Shown here: in pieces, positions 25,401 through 32,105 of the stretch
Layout of the letters: the number at the start of each line of letters is the position of its first letter
Position numbering within the stretch: position 1 is the first letter of the stretch
Origin: Heliocidaris erythrogramma
Taxonomy: Eukaryota > Echinodermata > Echinoidea > Camarodonta > Echinometridae
Direction: 5' to 3'
Length of the DNA stretch: 64,000 nucleotides
NCBI GenBank assembly: GCA_025617745.1
Contig: CM046871.1
Coordinates: forward strand, 33,611,579-33,675,578
Made by a program: the position numbers and the translations under genes
The notes under the pieces: generated by a model
What the model was told of the DNA's origin: nothing
Databases searched by the model: none
What the model saw: the letters and a program-made list of their open reading frames with translations, nothing else

Positions 25401-28400
25401 CATATCCGGATCGCTGTACACACCCTTCCTTGACTTTTGTATTTTCTTGTATTCTCTCATTCCTGCGTTGTGACCCGATGAGTGCAGGTCGAAAAGCTTC
25501 GTCACTATGAATTTGTTAAATGTTATCTTTAAGTTTTGTAGTACCAATCGTCTGTTTGAATAATTTTATGTTGCTTCAATTGTGATTTTATTATTTCACG
25601 GCATGAAACTTTCGCGAACTTATAGTTTTACAGTACCTATCATTATTAGTGATATGTGACCAACCCTTAAAAGAACTAGTGCTTCTGGAAGAAAAGAGAA
25701 TCAAAGAAAGTGCTCCTATTCTCTACTTCTTTTACTTTGAAGTTGAGTTTGTCCCCAGCACAGCACATTAATCTGTATTTGGAACTCTCCACCCAGGTAT
25801 AGAAAATGGTTAGTTGGAACCTTGAATGCTATGAACATTTAAAGCGGTAGCCAAGCTAAAGCCACGGTATTCATGGAGCTTCTGGAGCACCATGGGTGGT
25901 GGATGAGGACTATGAATCAATCCAATATTATATCAATAGCATTTCAAAAATTAATGCTCATAATCAGAATTATTGTCATATACCTCATTTGTTAGCGTGA
26001 AGCCTTCGAGATACTACTAAATACAGTTAAATCTCGATGGTGTAACTCCTGTATTGTACACTCTCTAATCTCTATATGAGTCAACTTGTTTACTCAGATA
26101 ATATTTTCATGCTCCGGCATGGTGTGGGGGTTATGGGCAGTGCTCTAGGGGGTCAGTTGTATTAGTGGTTCCCATTGCAATAAAAATTTATAACTATTGG
26201 CTATCCCTCCTGGAGTATTGCTGGTCACCCCTCACATCGTGCCGGTGTGTCCTCTTATGTACAAAATTGTACAGTGTATACATGTATAAAATTGTCCTCT
26301 TCCAGAAATTTTGATGTGATGTGGATACACTGTTTTTATGTTTTTGTAAATACATGTACCACAAAGTTTTGTTCTTTGAATTAGATGATAGTGCTTTTTT
26401 TTTCTTATTGCTGATGTTATTTCTATTATTTCTGTTACTATCTTTCTTTTATGTTCCTTTATGTGCCTTGTAATTGTTTCTAAATTTGCTCTGTTTGTAA
26501 TCATGAAAATCAATAAAACATATGAATAAAAAAAGAAAAAAAAATTATTGTCATAACTCATATTTGCTCTTCCCCCACCCCCCCCCCCCCTCCCACTGCT
26601 CCCTCTCCACTAACTACACTTAGATCAATTTCTTCCCCATATCATTTACCTACTCACAGCCTTTTTGATCAAACCAAAGAATGCATATTTGCTTGTTGTA
26701 AAGTAAATGATGCAGAAATTACATTCAAATTCAATTTAACACTTGGGGTGTTTCCTATCGTTTTCAATTATGAAAATCACCCCCTGAAACTTTGCAGAAT
26801 GAATACCTAACACACAGTACATGTACATGTAATATGGAACATTAAAGAATCACAAATGTCATTTCCAAAGATTTATTTCATGTTTATCCACTGTCAATTA
26901 TTTTTCATCACTACATGGGGGCAAGTGGATGAGTCCATGTCCATGTCAATTCTTCATACTGTTAATCCCAAAATAAGTTTGAAAATAAACATTATATACA
27001 AAGTATTGCAATCATTACTTGGAATCGAATCTGATGAAATCACTTACATCAAAGTTCTACACTAACTTTATTTACAAGGGATCCGCATTGAAATGTTAGG
27101 ATCTGTTAGGAGGCATGAGCCTCCATTAAAAATGTAAACTTTGTGGTCCAGAGTTAGAATATGGGTGAGCATGTTCACCTCACCTGTTAGAAAAGAGACT
27201 TGCTTAAATGATAAAATCACATAAAATCCTACTACAAAAAGTGTTAGATATCATGTTCATCAGGTCTCTTACTTTCCCTTCATCGTCAGTCAGCTGCAGT
27301 TGACCTGAATCAGCAATCTTGACCTCCGCTCCGATGGGAACCTTCAACCCATCTTTCCTTGGGTCCTCAAGCCACACAAAGTCTCCCTGTAACAAAAACA
27401 AATGGGTATACAGTGAAACCTGCTTGAGTGACCACCTGGACAGAAAGACCACATATCTTTCCTATGGTATCTTCAAGCCACAAAGTCTCCCTGTCACAAG
27501 ACCACCAATATTTCCTAGGGTCTTCAAGTCACTAAGTCTTCCTTTAATCAATCCATAGTAGTAGGCCCATGAACAAACAAAAGCAAATGGGTACATGTAT
27601 ACATTGAGACCTGCTCAGCAACCACATGTAGGGCAATAGAATGACTACCTATCAACATTTTTTGATACCCATGTGCAATGTTTCTCATGATAGAAACATG
27701 TATTGAAGTAACCTATACATAAAAACCTGCTTATAAAGATTGTATTTCTTGTCTTCTTCAATTGGTCTTTTTATACAGGTTTCTCTGTACTTCATTAGAA
27801 TTCACTGAGATGATGTAGCTTTCAAGAAAGTCTGTGAAAATTTGATTTGTTGCATGTCTAATTCTTCTTCAATATAATTATTCAAAACACATGAGAAAGT
27901 CAATGTATCAAAATAGTATAAAAAGCAACATGTTCTTTGAAAAACAATAAATATGTATGAACATGGAATTTGTAATAAATTGAAAATTTAATTGAACAAT
28001 GTTACATGCGATTCACTACATGCATGACTATACAAAAATGCCAAATTCTAGAGGTTCCATATCATTTTTAGTTTGACTTCCTCCTTCGTATTTAATGACA
28101 TCTTTACAGTCAAGAAAGATAGTTCGAGTTCACACACAATGCATTCTCATGGAACCATGATATTGTAACCATGTTTATTTTGGTTTTCTCCTTCAGTAAA
28201 CACTGTGCAATTAAATAAATTCAAAAGTATACTTTATAAAAGTATACAGTATACTTTGCATGCTACACACAATACCCTTATAATTTTTGTTTAAATATAT
28301 CATACAATTAAGGTTTATCAAAATAACAACTATGCTAATATTCTGTAAATGTTGATCTACCAACTGTATACCTATCTGGGAGTGGAAGCTAGACCCCTTT

Positions 28401-31400
28401 GAATATCTACTCACTGTGTGAGAATGCACGAGTTTGAAAATAAAAATGTCAAAATGAAGTATTCCATCGTGACTTGCAAAAAATGATTTTAATGAGTTTT
28501 TCAAGGTATATATCTGCACGAGTCAATATTCTATTGTATTCTATATTCATTACAAATTTGCTAAATCTGAAGTCATTGATAGTTTTTACTAATCATATTT
28601 CCTCAAGTCTGATTTCAGGATACACTTTATGTAAACATACGTTGTCTTACACAGAAATCTAAAATTATATAAGAATGATTTTTAATTATAAGATGTACAT
28701 GAAAAGTTGCACTTTCGCCCAAATAAATCAAATCAATTGCACTAAGGTCGAACATAAAAGCCTACAAATATATATGAAATTCTACTTTTGATCCTCATAT
28801 TGCATACAAACATAGCATCTACAATAACAGGTACACATGTCTACATGTATATGTAGGCTTAATAACTATCTCTCTACATGCAATTATGTCAACACTCAAA
28901 AACTACATAATGGACTGTCGTATGCACATCTCTGTCTCGCACCTCAGTTTATACAGTGGGCGTGTGTCGGCTCAGGTCGATCGGACAGGTCTGAAGGTCA
29001 CATGCCTATTCTCTCTCTCATTGGACAGATGTCTTATGGGAAAGCTTGCAAGGCATGGACGACGAAGCAGCAACAGGTGAAAGCGTCTTTTCATCATATT
29101 TTTTTCACTCTGTTGACCGATAATGAATTGACCACTTTTTGTCTATAGATGGGAATAGCTCTTGGAAAAGGTGAAAATAAAAGTGCATTGATATAGCTCC
29201 AACTGATCTTCAGGCAGACTCCTTGCCAATGAATAACACCCTTTTTGCTAATACAGTCAAACCTGCTCTAGTGATCACCTGTATAGAAAGACCACCAGTG
29301 TATAAGGACCACCATATTTGTGTCCCATAAAAAGTATTTCTCATTGAAATGTGTATTAAAGGAACCTGTACTTAAAGACTACCTGCTCATAAAGACCGCT
29401 TTTCTTGTTTCCCTTGAGCAGTCTTTATATGCAGGTTTCACTGTACATACCAAGTGGAGGAGGCTTCATGGAAAATATAACAAGCGCACATTAATCCTGA
29501 CAAGAGTCAAGACAAGGGTGATAAACATATATCATACTTTTGAACTGCAAAATTGTCTTGGTCCACCCGCAAACCAACCTCTGGGCCTCTGCAAGTCCAT
29601 ATTTCACTACATACCTGTACGGACTAAGGGTGAACAAATTCCTCCCATGAATGATGAAGGCTACGACTGCATGTACTTATACCTGGCTACAAACATACAT
29701 GGGCTTAACCCCTTCCATGCCACCAGATTTTTGAGCAATTTCTTGAGCAAACTGGGCAAAGATATATCGCATAGGAATACATATATATTCAAGGCACAGG
29801 TTTCTGTATGAGGAATAATTTCACGCCATTCCGAGCCTAAACGAAATGTTTAACACTCAAATTTGGGGGTGCTATTTGCCGCTCACGGCATGGTAACCCT
29901 TGTAAAAAAGTACCATAGTACCCATGGTAATATGACGGTAATTCAACCAAATTACCATCAAATCATGGTAATTTGGTTGAATTACCGTCATATTACCATG
30001 GGTATTATGGTATTTTTTTTACAAGGGAAGGCTTAATATTCTTCAAGTCACAGAGGGGTTCTGTATTGTGATTATGCATGTGTATATACTGATTTTTAAA
30101 TGGAATTGAAAAAAATGTTACTTGAATGAAGGAATGATTTTTACTTCTCTTGTTAATCCCATGTTATATTTACATAGAACAGTCATCCTACTAGACACAC
30201 ATTGGAGATGATTCTGCAATATGTGTTTGATTGACATCAGTCTACAGTGGTATTTACCCTTTTTAAAAATTTTTATCCGAGTGTATCAAGTAAGTAACTT
30301 CACATCTCCACTGATCATGTTGATGTAAAATATAGCATGTTGTATATATTTAACACCCCCCCCCCACCCAAGAGAGTCACAACATGAGCCTATATATATT
30401 TTGTCCCTTAACTTTTCCCCTTCATACTTTTCTCTTAAATGTATTTCCACAAATATCTACATAACAATCATTCCCTTCTTTTGAGTTGTTACAAAAATAC
30501 TTTTTTCTATATCTAACCATGAACATCCCTACAATTACTTTGCATATTTATAAAACATTATTTATGTTTTTACCCCTAAATCAAAGCACCAATGGGTAGA
30601 AATAGATGAAATAATAGAAAAAATCAACACAAACTTTACAAACCCACCTTGTTCAAAGTTCTATGACACAAGTGTTTTTGAGAGTATTGTAATGGGACAA
30701 TGACTTTGCTACATGTATAGGTATTTTTGATATGCAGTCAAACATTCCTTTAGGCCATCTCAGGGAAATCAAAAGGAGACAGGTGGCCATTATGAGCAGG
30801 TTATTTGAGGGACATACTACTGGCGGTGAATACTAACAGAAAGGTGGCCTTCAAAGAGAGGTGGCTACTAAAATTAATTACAAAAAGGATTGGACTGCAA
30901 TACAAAAATACGTGCATTCAAAATCACATAAACCCCACTCATAAGAGTATTACACAATTTCATGCAGACAAATATCAATCCACTTCCTGCGATCAAGCTT
31001 ATTGTAAGGAGGAACAGTTCGTCTGGAAAAATAACAAAAGCATTTGAAGAACTCTGAGATGAAGTCATCCAGGTGTGGAAAGGAATCACACTCTTTCAGC
31101 AACGTCATTCTATTAACAAAGTGGAGAGTTTTGCAGTACAAATAAAGAGTGACGCTTGAATTCTGAATAGCAGCCTCCTATCTAGTAAGTAAATATTCTA
31201 TTTTGCAAGGTATGTATTGCGTGGGTATTATTATGCAGTAGACCTGACATACATTTATTTATAATGAATCATTTTGACAGGTTATGAACTTAATTGTTCA
31301 CATGCAAATCCAATCAAAATAGACCATAACTTTCTTTACACCTTGAGATTCACAGCTCTATGTTATTGCATTGTTCATTGCAGCCAAATAAATGCTACAA

Positions 31401-31746
31401 GTAGGTTTGAATCAGACAAATTCATATCCATCAAATTCAAACATTTCCATGCACCTATTTTACTTATAAATATAAATGTAAAATGATTTATGTACAAAAT
31501 TACGTCAAAAATATTTAAATGAATTTTTCAGATATGCACACATTAATTACTCCTTGGTAAAAATATTCTGCTAGACTCTTTTATATTTTTTTATTTTATC
31601 ATGGAATAATGGAATTATTATCCTTTACAGAAACATAATATCAACAAGTTGACCATTAACCTTGAAATTAAAAGGCACATGATAGAAAATTTAATCTATA
31701 TCAGAAAAAAGGGTGAATTTGTACGAACCTTTACGAGGATGACCAT
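2292..31746 (-). CDS. MYO7A: Unconventional myosin-VII heavy chain (MYO7A-like), 29 exons, C-terminus off the left edge
   Basis: This is an actin-based motor. Class VII myosins work in microvilli, stereocilia and phagocytic or adhesion structures, and carry cargo through tandem MyTH4-FERM domains. I joined 29 coding exons, all with AG acceptors and GT donors and matching phases, giving 1442 codons with no internal stop. The motor is residues 1 to about 740: P-loop GESGAGKT at 158-165, switch I NDNSSRFG at 207-214, switch II DIFGFE at 436-441 and an acidic TEDS-site residue, E380. Five IQ motifs follow at about 744-857, then a Glu/Lys/Arg-rich helix at about 860-935, MyTH4-1 at about 1000-1245 and FERM-1 from about 1245. 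Full-length family members are about 2100-2200 residues, so roughly 700 residues (end of FERM-1, SH3, second MyTH4-FERM) lie left of base 1. MYO7A rather than MYO7B is inferred; many invertebrates have a single class VII gene. Confidence 0.95.
2701..2928 (-). CDS. MYO7A: Myosin-VII exon 28 (residues 1310-1385, FERM-1 F1/F2)
   Basis: It encodes [39 protein letters not shown] and [18 protein letters not shown], close to the MYO7A FERM-1 sequence. It is phase 0 on both sides. Confidence 0.96.
3464..3637 (-). CDS. MYO7A: Myosin-VII exon 27 (residues 1252-1309, FERM-1 F1 lobe)
   Basis: It encodes [20 protein letters not shown] and [11 protein letters not shown], the ubiquitin-like F1 lobe of the first FERM domain. 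It is phase 0 on both sides. Confidence 0.95.
4441..4572 (-). CDS. MYO7A: Myosin-VII exon 26 (residues 1208-1251, end of MyTH4-1)
   Basis: It encodes [20 protein letters not shown] and then [20 protein letters not shown], which closes MyTH4-1 and leads into FERM-1. It is phase 0 on both sides and preceded by a poly-C tract with AG. Confidence 0.95.
5118..5237. repeat. Short MITE of the gggccctgtttcataaa family
   Basis: It starts gggccctgtttcataaaacc and contains gttataagctactg and ctgatcggctga, matching the copies at 62601-62748 and 63771-63925. The right arm is degraded. It ends less than 30 bp from the exon 25 donor of the myosin gene. Confidence 0.7.
5265..5382 (-). CDS. MYO7A: Myosin-VII exon 25 (residues 1168-1207, MyTH4-1)
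   Basis: It encodes [18 protein letters not shown] and [17 protein letters not shown], the conserved 'RDEIYCQI.KQLT.NP' block of MyTH4. The donor is GTAAGA. Confidence 0.95.
5973..6205 (-). CDS. MYO7A: Myosin-VII exon 24 (residues 1091-1168, MyTH4-1)
   Basis: It encodes [19 protein letters not shown] and [19 protein letters not shown], strongly matching the MYO7A MyTH4 core. It ends two bases into an Arg codon. Confidence 0.95.
6594..6624. repeat. (TA)n microsatellite
   Basis: About 31 bp of alternating TA in the intron between myosin exons 23 and 24. Open frames through it are artefacts. Confidence 0.95.
7354..7486. repeat. Two (TA)n tracts flanking a short spacer
   Basis: TA runs at 7354-7375 and 7420-7486 are separated by a 45-bp spacer. 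The longer is about 67 bp of pure TA and could extrude as a cruciform. Both lie in the intron before myosin exon 24. Confidence 0.95.
7912..8007 (-). CDS. MYO7A: Myosin-VII exon 23 (residues 1059-1090, MyTH4-1)
   Basis: It encodes [20 protein letters not shown] and then an insert that differs from vertebrate MYO7A. It is phase 0 on both sides. A 1.7-kb intron with long TA repeats follows. Confidence 0.92.
8337..8420 (-). CDS. MYO7A: Myosin-VII exon 22 (residues 1031-1058, MyTH4-1)
   Basis: It encodes [19 protein letters not shown], the most conserved MyTH4 segment, and is phase 0 on both sides. The donor is GTGAGG. Confidence 0.94.
8681..8887 (-). CDS. MYO7A: Myosin-VII exon 21 (residues 962-1030, start of MyTH4-1)
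   Basis: It encodes an acidic linker ([19 protein letters not shown]) followed by [10 protein letters not shown], the N-terminal helix of the first MyTH4 domain. It is phase 0 on both sides. Confidence 0.94.
9255..9452 (-). CDS. MYO7A: Myosin-VII exon 20 (residues 896-961, charged helix and linker)
   Basis: It continues the charged helix ([18 protein letters not shown]), then a linker with [16 protein letters not shown] and APRGFE, matching the linker before MyTH4-1 in MYO7A. It is phase 0 on both sides. Confidence 0.93.
10053..10160 (-). CDS. MYO7A: Myosin-VII exon 19 (residues 860-895, charged helix)
   Basis: It encodes [20 protein letters not shown], a run of alternating acidic and basic residues typical of the single alpha-helix that extends the class VII lever arm. 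Its donor region is tandemly duplicated (10001-10058; see findings). Confidence 0.92.
10597..10646. repeat. 24-bp direct tandem duplication
   Basis: The word gtgatgggatgtggataaat occurs twice back to back within a myosin intron. The copies are identical, so the duplication is recent. Confidence 0.85.
11070..11215 (-). repeat. SINE body fragment (minus orientation)
   Basis: Read on the minus strand it carries gggtaccggcgggaattaat, gccggggtattattgg and a (TTA)n-type tail. This matches the 3' bodies of the tRNA-headed SINEs at 40442 and 61815. The tRNA head is missing. Confidence 0.65.
11246..11368 (-). CDS. MYO7A: Myosin-VII exon 18 (residues 819-859, IQ4 and IQ5)
   Basis: It encodes [15 protein letters not shown] (the rest of IQ4) and [17 protein letters not shown] (IQ5), bringing the lever arm to five IQ motifs, as in vertebrate MYO7A. 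It is phase 0 on both sides. Confidence 0.94.
11809..11904 (-). CDS. MYO7A: Myosin-VII exon 17 (residues 787-818, IQ3)
   Basis: It encodes [19 protein letters not shown], which is IQ3, and the beginning of IQ4. It is phase 0 on both sides and is preceded by TTTAG. Confidence 0.93.
12765..12944 (-). CDS. MYO7A: Myosin-VII exon 16 (residues 727-786, IQ1 and IQ2)
   Basis: It completes the converter ([12 protein letters not shown]) and starts the lever arm: IQ1 [17 protein letters not shown] and a diverged IQ2 around [19 protein letters not shown] motifs bind calmodulin or related light chains. Confidence 0.94.
13440..13550. repeat. (TCAAA)n imperfect pentanucleotide repeat
   Basis: About 110 bp of tcaaa units with occasional tcaac and tcaca variants. 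It ends about 15 bp from the exon 15 donor, so length changes here could affect splicing. Confidence 0.92.
13565..13748 (-). CDS. MYO7A: Myosin-VII exon 15 (residues 665-726, converter)
   Basis: It encodes [20 protein letters not shown] through [13 protein letters not shown], the converter. The donor GTTAGT is followed within about 15 bp by a pentanucleotide repeat (13440-13550). Confidence 0.95.
14222..14283 (-). CDS. MYO7A: Myosin-VII exon 14 (residues 645-665, SH1/SH2 helix)
   Basis: This 62-nt exon encodes [20 protein letters not shown], the SH2-SH1 helix leading to the converter. It is too short to stand out as an open frame, but its phases fit exons 13 and 15 exactly. Confidence 0.94.
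14496..14740 (-). CDS. MYO7A: Myosin-VII exon 13 (residues 563-644, loop 2 and actin interface)
   Basis: It contains [17 protein letters not shown], a loop-2 region with ETRKKSPT, and [14 protein letters not shown], a near-universal myosin motif at the actin interface. The donor is GTGAGT. Confidence 0.96.
14754..14779. repeat. 13-bp tandem duplication in the exon 13 acceptor region
   Basis: The word gccaaggcaaaca is present twice. On the minus strand this duplicates the pyrimidine-rich stretch (TGTTTGCCTTGGC) that precedes the exon 13 acceptor. Confidence 0.85.
15160..15295 (-). CDS. MYO7A: Myosin-VII exon 12 (residues 518-563)
   Basis: It encodes [14 protein letters not shown], then [15 protein letters not shown], the lower 50-kDa 'HFAG.V.Y' motif. 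It ends one base into a Gly codon. Confidence 0.95.
15649..15780 (-). CDS. MYO7A: Myosin-VII exon 11 (residues 474-517)
   Basis: It encodes [19 protein letters not shown] and then [17 protein letters not shown], the relay loop and the conserved 'LLDEE' region. It is phase 0 on both sides. Confidence 0.95.
16134..16212 (-). CDS. MYO7A: Myosin-VII exon 10 (residues 447-473, relay helix)
   Basis: It encodes [20 protein letters not shown] and ends HIFKLEQ, the relay helix that follows switch II. Entry phase is 2 and exit phase is 0. Confidence 0.95.
16651..16910 (-). CDS. MYO7A: Myosin-VII exon 9 (residues 361-447, TEDS site and switch II)
   Basis: It contains [18 protein letters not shown] and [13 protein letters not shown] (switch II). 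E380 falls 16 residues before DAFVK, at the TEDS position, so this motor should not need heavy-chain phosphorylation there. An 11-bp triplication sits in the acceptor region (16916-16948). Confidence 0.95.
16916..16948. repeat. 11-bp triplication next to the exon 9 acceptor
   Basis: The word ggaatggtcaa is repeated three times. On the minus strand each copy reads TTGACCATTCC, which holds a TTGAC word fitting a branch-point consensus. The last copy ends 5 bp before the acceptor AG begins. Confidence 0.88.
17414..17644 (-). CDS. MYO7A: Myosin-VII exon 8 (residues 284-360)
   Basis: It begins GNCIECPGR and includes [15 protein letters not shown], the conserved 'ILHLGN' helix of the upper 50-kDa subdomain. 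It is phase 0 on both sides. Confidence 0.95.
18102..18215 (-). CDS. MYO7A: Myosin-VII exon 7 (residues 246-283)
   Basis: It encodes [17 protein letters not shown]...YYYLTQ, the conserved 'ERNYH.FY' segment of the upper 50-kDa subdomain. It is phase 0 on both sides; the donor GTAGCT is weaker than its neighbours. Confidence 0.94.
18456..18690 (+). repeat. tRNA-derived SINE
   Basis: It has a tRNA-like head with an A-box-like word (tagtggatacg, 18470-18480) and a B box (ggttcgagtcc, 18509-18519). A body follows with tggcaagacattaatctaca and cactctccaccc, words shared with four other copies in the window. It lies antisense in the intron between myosin exons 6 and 7. The 5' acceptor strand does not pair with the 3' gccgcggc, so I do not call a functional tRNA. 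Confidence 0.82.
18793..18935 (-). CDS. MYO7A: Myosin-VII exon 6 (residues 198-245, switch I)
   Basis: It contains [20 protein letters not shown], which includes switch I, and then [11 protein letters not shown]. It is preceded by a T-rich tract ending GCAG, and the donor is GTAAGT. Confidence 0.95.
19594..20774 (+). pseudogene. 3' end of a non-LTR retrotransposon (CR1/L2/jockey-like C-terminus)
   Basis: One frame from 19594 to the TAA at 19813-19815 reads [10 protein letters not shown]..., then [17 protein letters not shown], then [14 protein letters not shown]. The 'H.Y.TR', 'GP.IWNSLP..IR' and final 'K..LL' motifs are typical of the C-terminus of LINE reverse-transcriptase polyproteins. 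A stop just upstream shows it is truncated. The 3' UTR runs to an aataaataaataaat tail near 20774 and is interrupted by the MITE at 20118-20608. Confidence 0.75.
20118..20608. mobile_element. Foldback MITE with 8-bp target duplication
   Basis: The left end cccaggggggtctgtc is mirrored at the right end as gacagacccccttggg. Inverted similarity continues through 'ttgcaaggggggtatcatgc'. It is flanked by perfect 8-bp copies of AATGCTTC (20110-20117 and 20609-20616). That is compatible with hAT-type or P-type insertion. It lies inside the LINE fragment at 19594-20774. Confidence 0.85.
21349..21510. repeat. Poly-C run followed by CT-rich microsatellite
   Basis: Nineteen consecutive C (21349-21367) lead into about 140 bp of tctctc-rich sequence. 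A further (TC)n tract lies near 21700. Open frames here are low-complexity Ser/Leu and not credible. Confidence 0.93.
22585..22706 (-). CDS. MYO7A: Myosin-VII exon 5 (residues 157-198, P-loop)
   Basis: It carries the ATP-binding P-loop [10 protein letters not shown] followed by [20 protein letters not shown]. It ends one base into the next codon at GAAG|GTAAAT. A decayed copy of its 5' half lies about 116 bp upstream in the intron (see findings). Confidence 0.95.
22776..22835 (-). pseudogene. Decayed partial copy of myosin exon 5 (P-loop exon)
   Basis: On the minus strand this intronic stretch shares a 19-bp identical block (TGCAGGAAAGACAGAGAGT) with exon 5, plus flanking matches (ATGGTGAGA, then CTGATC). 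It would read [10 protein letters not shown] in place of [10 protein letters not shown]. The acceptor CAG has become CAA and a stop follows soon after, so it cannot act as an exon now. It lies about 116 bp upstream of the real exon. Confidence 0.75.
24020..24204 (-). CDS. MYO7A: Myosin-VII exon 4 (residues 96-157)
   Basis: It contains [14 protein letters not shown] and [13 protein letters not shown], hallmark motor motifs just before the P-loop. It ends two bases into a Ser codon, which exon 5 completes. Confidence 0.95.
24744..24896 (-). CDS. MYO7A: Myosin-VII exon 3 (residues 45-95)
   Basis: It opens with EHWLSERV and contains [20 protein letters not shown], the conserved lead-in to the motor core. 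It is phase 0 on both sides and its donor is GTAAGT. Confidence 0.95.
25080..25520. other. GC-richer unclassified stretch in the intron between myosin exons 2 and 3
   Basis: Base composition rises here relative to the surrounding intron, with words such as gttgcgcgagcacgcagc. All six frames are interrupted and I recognise no motif. It may be a transposon relic. Confidence 0.3.
25764..25910 (+). repeat. SINE body fragment
   Basis: It carries cattaatctg...ggaactctccacccaggt and then gcggtagccaagctaaagcc, matching the post-tRNA body of the SINE family. No A or B box is present. Confidence 0.55.
25981..26542 (+). mobile_element. 5'-truncated retroposed element with target-site duplication
   Basis: A 562-bp insertion ends in an A-rich tail containing aataaa (about 26510-26540). 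It is flanked by identical 13-bp copies of aattattgtcata (25968-25980 and 26543-26555). These are the hallmarks of target-primed insertion. No reverse-transcriptase motif is visible, so it may be a LINE 3' UTR or another retroposed RNA. Confidence 0.72.
27273..27386 (-). CDS. MYO7A: Myosin-VII exon 2 (residues 7-44, N-terminal SH3-like subdomain)
   Basis: This exon encodes GDFVWLED...DDEGK, the N-terminal SH3-like subdomain of the motor, and is phase 0 on both sides. The donor is GTAAGAG. Partial decayed copies of its 5' end lie just upstream in the intron (see findings). Confidence 0.93.
27411..27787. mobile_element. Tc1/mariner-type MITE whose left part has been internally duplicated together with myosin exon 2 sequence
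   Basis: The termini cagtgaaacctgc (left) and gcaggtttcactg-like (right) sit between TA dinucleotides, as in the cleaner copy at 29254-29443. This copy is longer because fragments resembling the start of exon 2 and the left MITE end are repeated inside it (27465-27504, 27517-27640). Confidence 0.65.
29254..29443. mobile_element. Tc1/mariner-type MITE
   Basis: 190 bp with inverted ends cagtcaaacctgc and gcaggtttcactg, flanked by TA on both sides (29252-29253 and 29444-29445). The interior repeats 'aaagaccacc'. It lies in the intron between coding exons 1 and 2 of the myosin gene. Confidence 0.82.
29897..30027. repeat. Near-perfect 62-bp-arm palindrome
   Basis: The left arm (29897-29958) begins cccttgtaaaaaagtacc. 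It is matched by the right arm (29965-30027) ending ggtattttttttacaaggg, with a 6-base loop. Only a few mismatches are visible. It is probably a very young MITE; no clear target duplication is seen. Confidence 0.88.
31729..31746 (-). CDS. MYO7A: Myosin-VII coding exon 1 (residues 1-6, start codon)
   Basis: The start ATG is at 31746-31744 in a strong Kozak context (GCCACCATGG on the minus strand). An in-frame TAG lies 27 nt upstream, so the frame cannot extend further. It encodes MVILVK and ends at a GTTCGT donor in phase 0, comparable to the MVIL start of vertebrate MYO7A. The TAG lies next to a possible acceptor, so the 5' UTR probably continues in an upstream noncoding exon. Confidence 0.85.
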
Positions 31747-31949
31747 GGTGGCGGTGGGTGGGGTCCAAATCTAACAAGAAGTGTTTCCTTTTATTTATTC
31801 ATGCAGGGGTTGTTTCCAATCATAAGATCTGTAACAGAAAAAAGAAGAGGACAATGATAAGTAACAAAAAAATAATCTATCCAACTAATAATAATAATAA
31901 TAATAATAAACCATTCTTGTTTGGCGCATATCACATTACGATATAACGC

Positions 31950-32105
31950 CCCTATATTATATCATTACCCTGGCTTTAGCTTCGGCGGCCGTAATCAGCG
32001 CAGAGTGCATTTCAAGTAATAAATCCTGCCACGTAACCATTTGACACCTGGGTGGAGAGTGGCAAATGTGGAGTAATATCTTGCCAAAAAGGGCTAGCAC
32101 CAGGC
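31950..32105 (-). repeat. SINE body fragment (minus orientation)
   Basis: On the minus strand it shows ttggcaagatattactccac, tgccactctccacccaggtg and gccgaagctaaagccagggt, the shared SINE body. The tRNA head is absent. Confidence 0.65.

Noticed and set aside
29320-29811. 163-codon plus-strand frame, the longest open frame in the window
   Set aside because: Its first third is the mariner-type MITE 29254-29443 and it lies antisense in a myosin intron. There is no recognised domain and no splice context.
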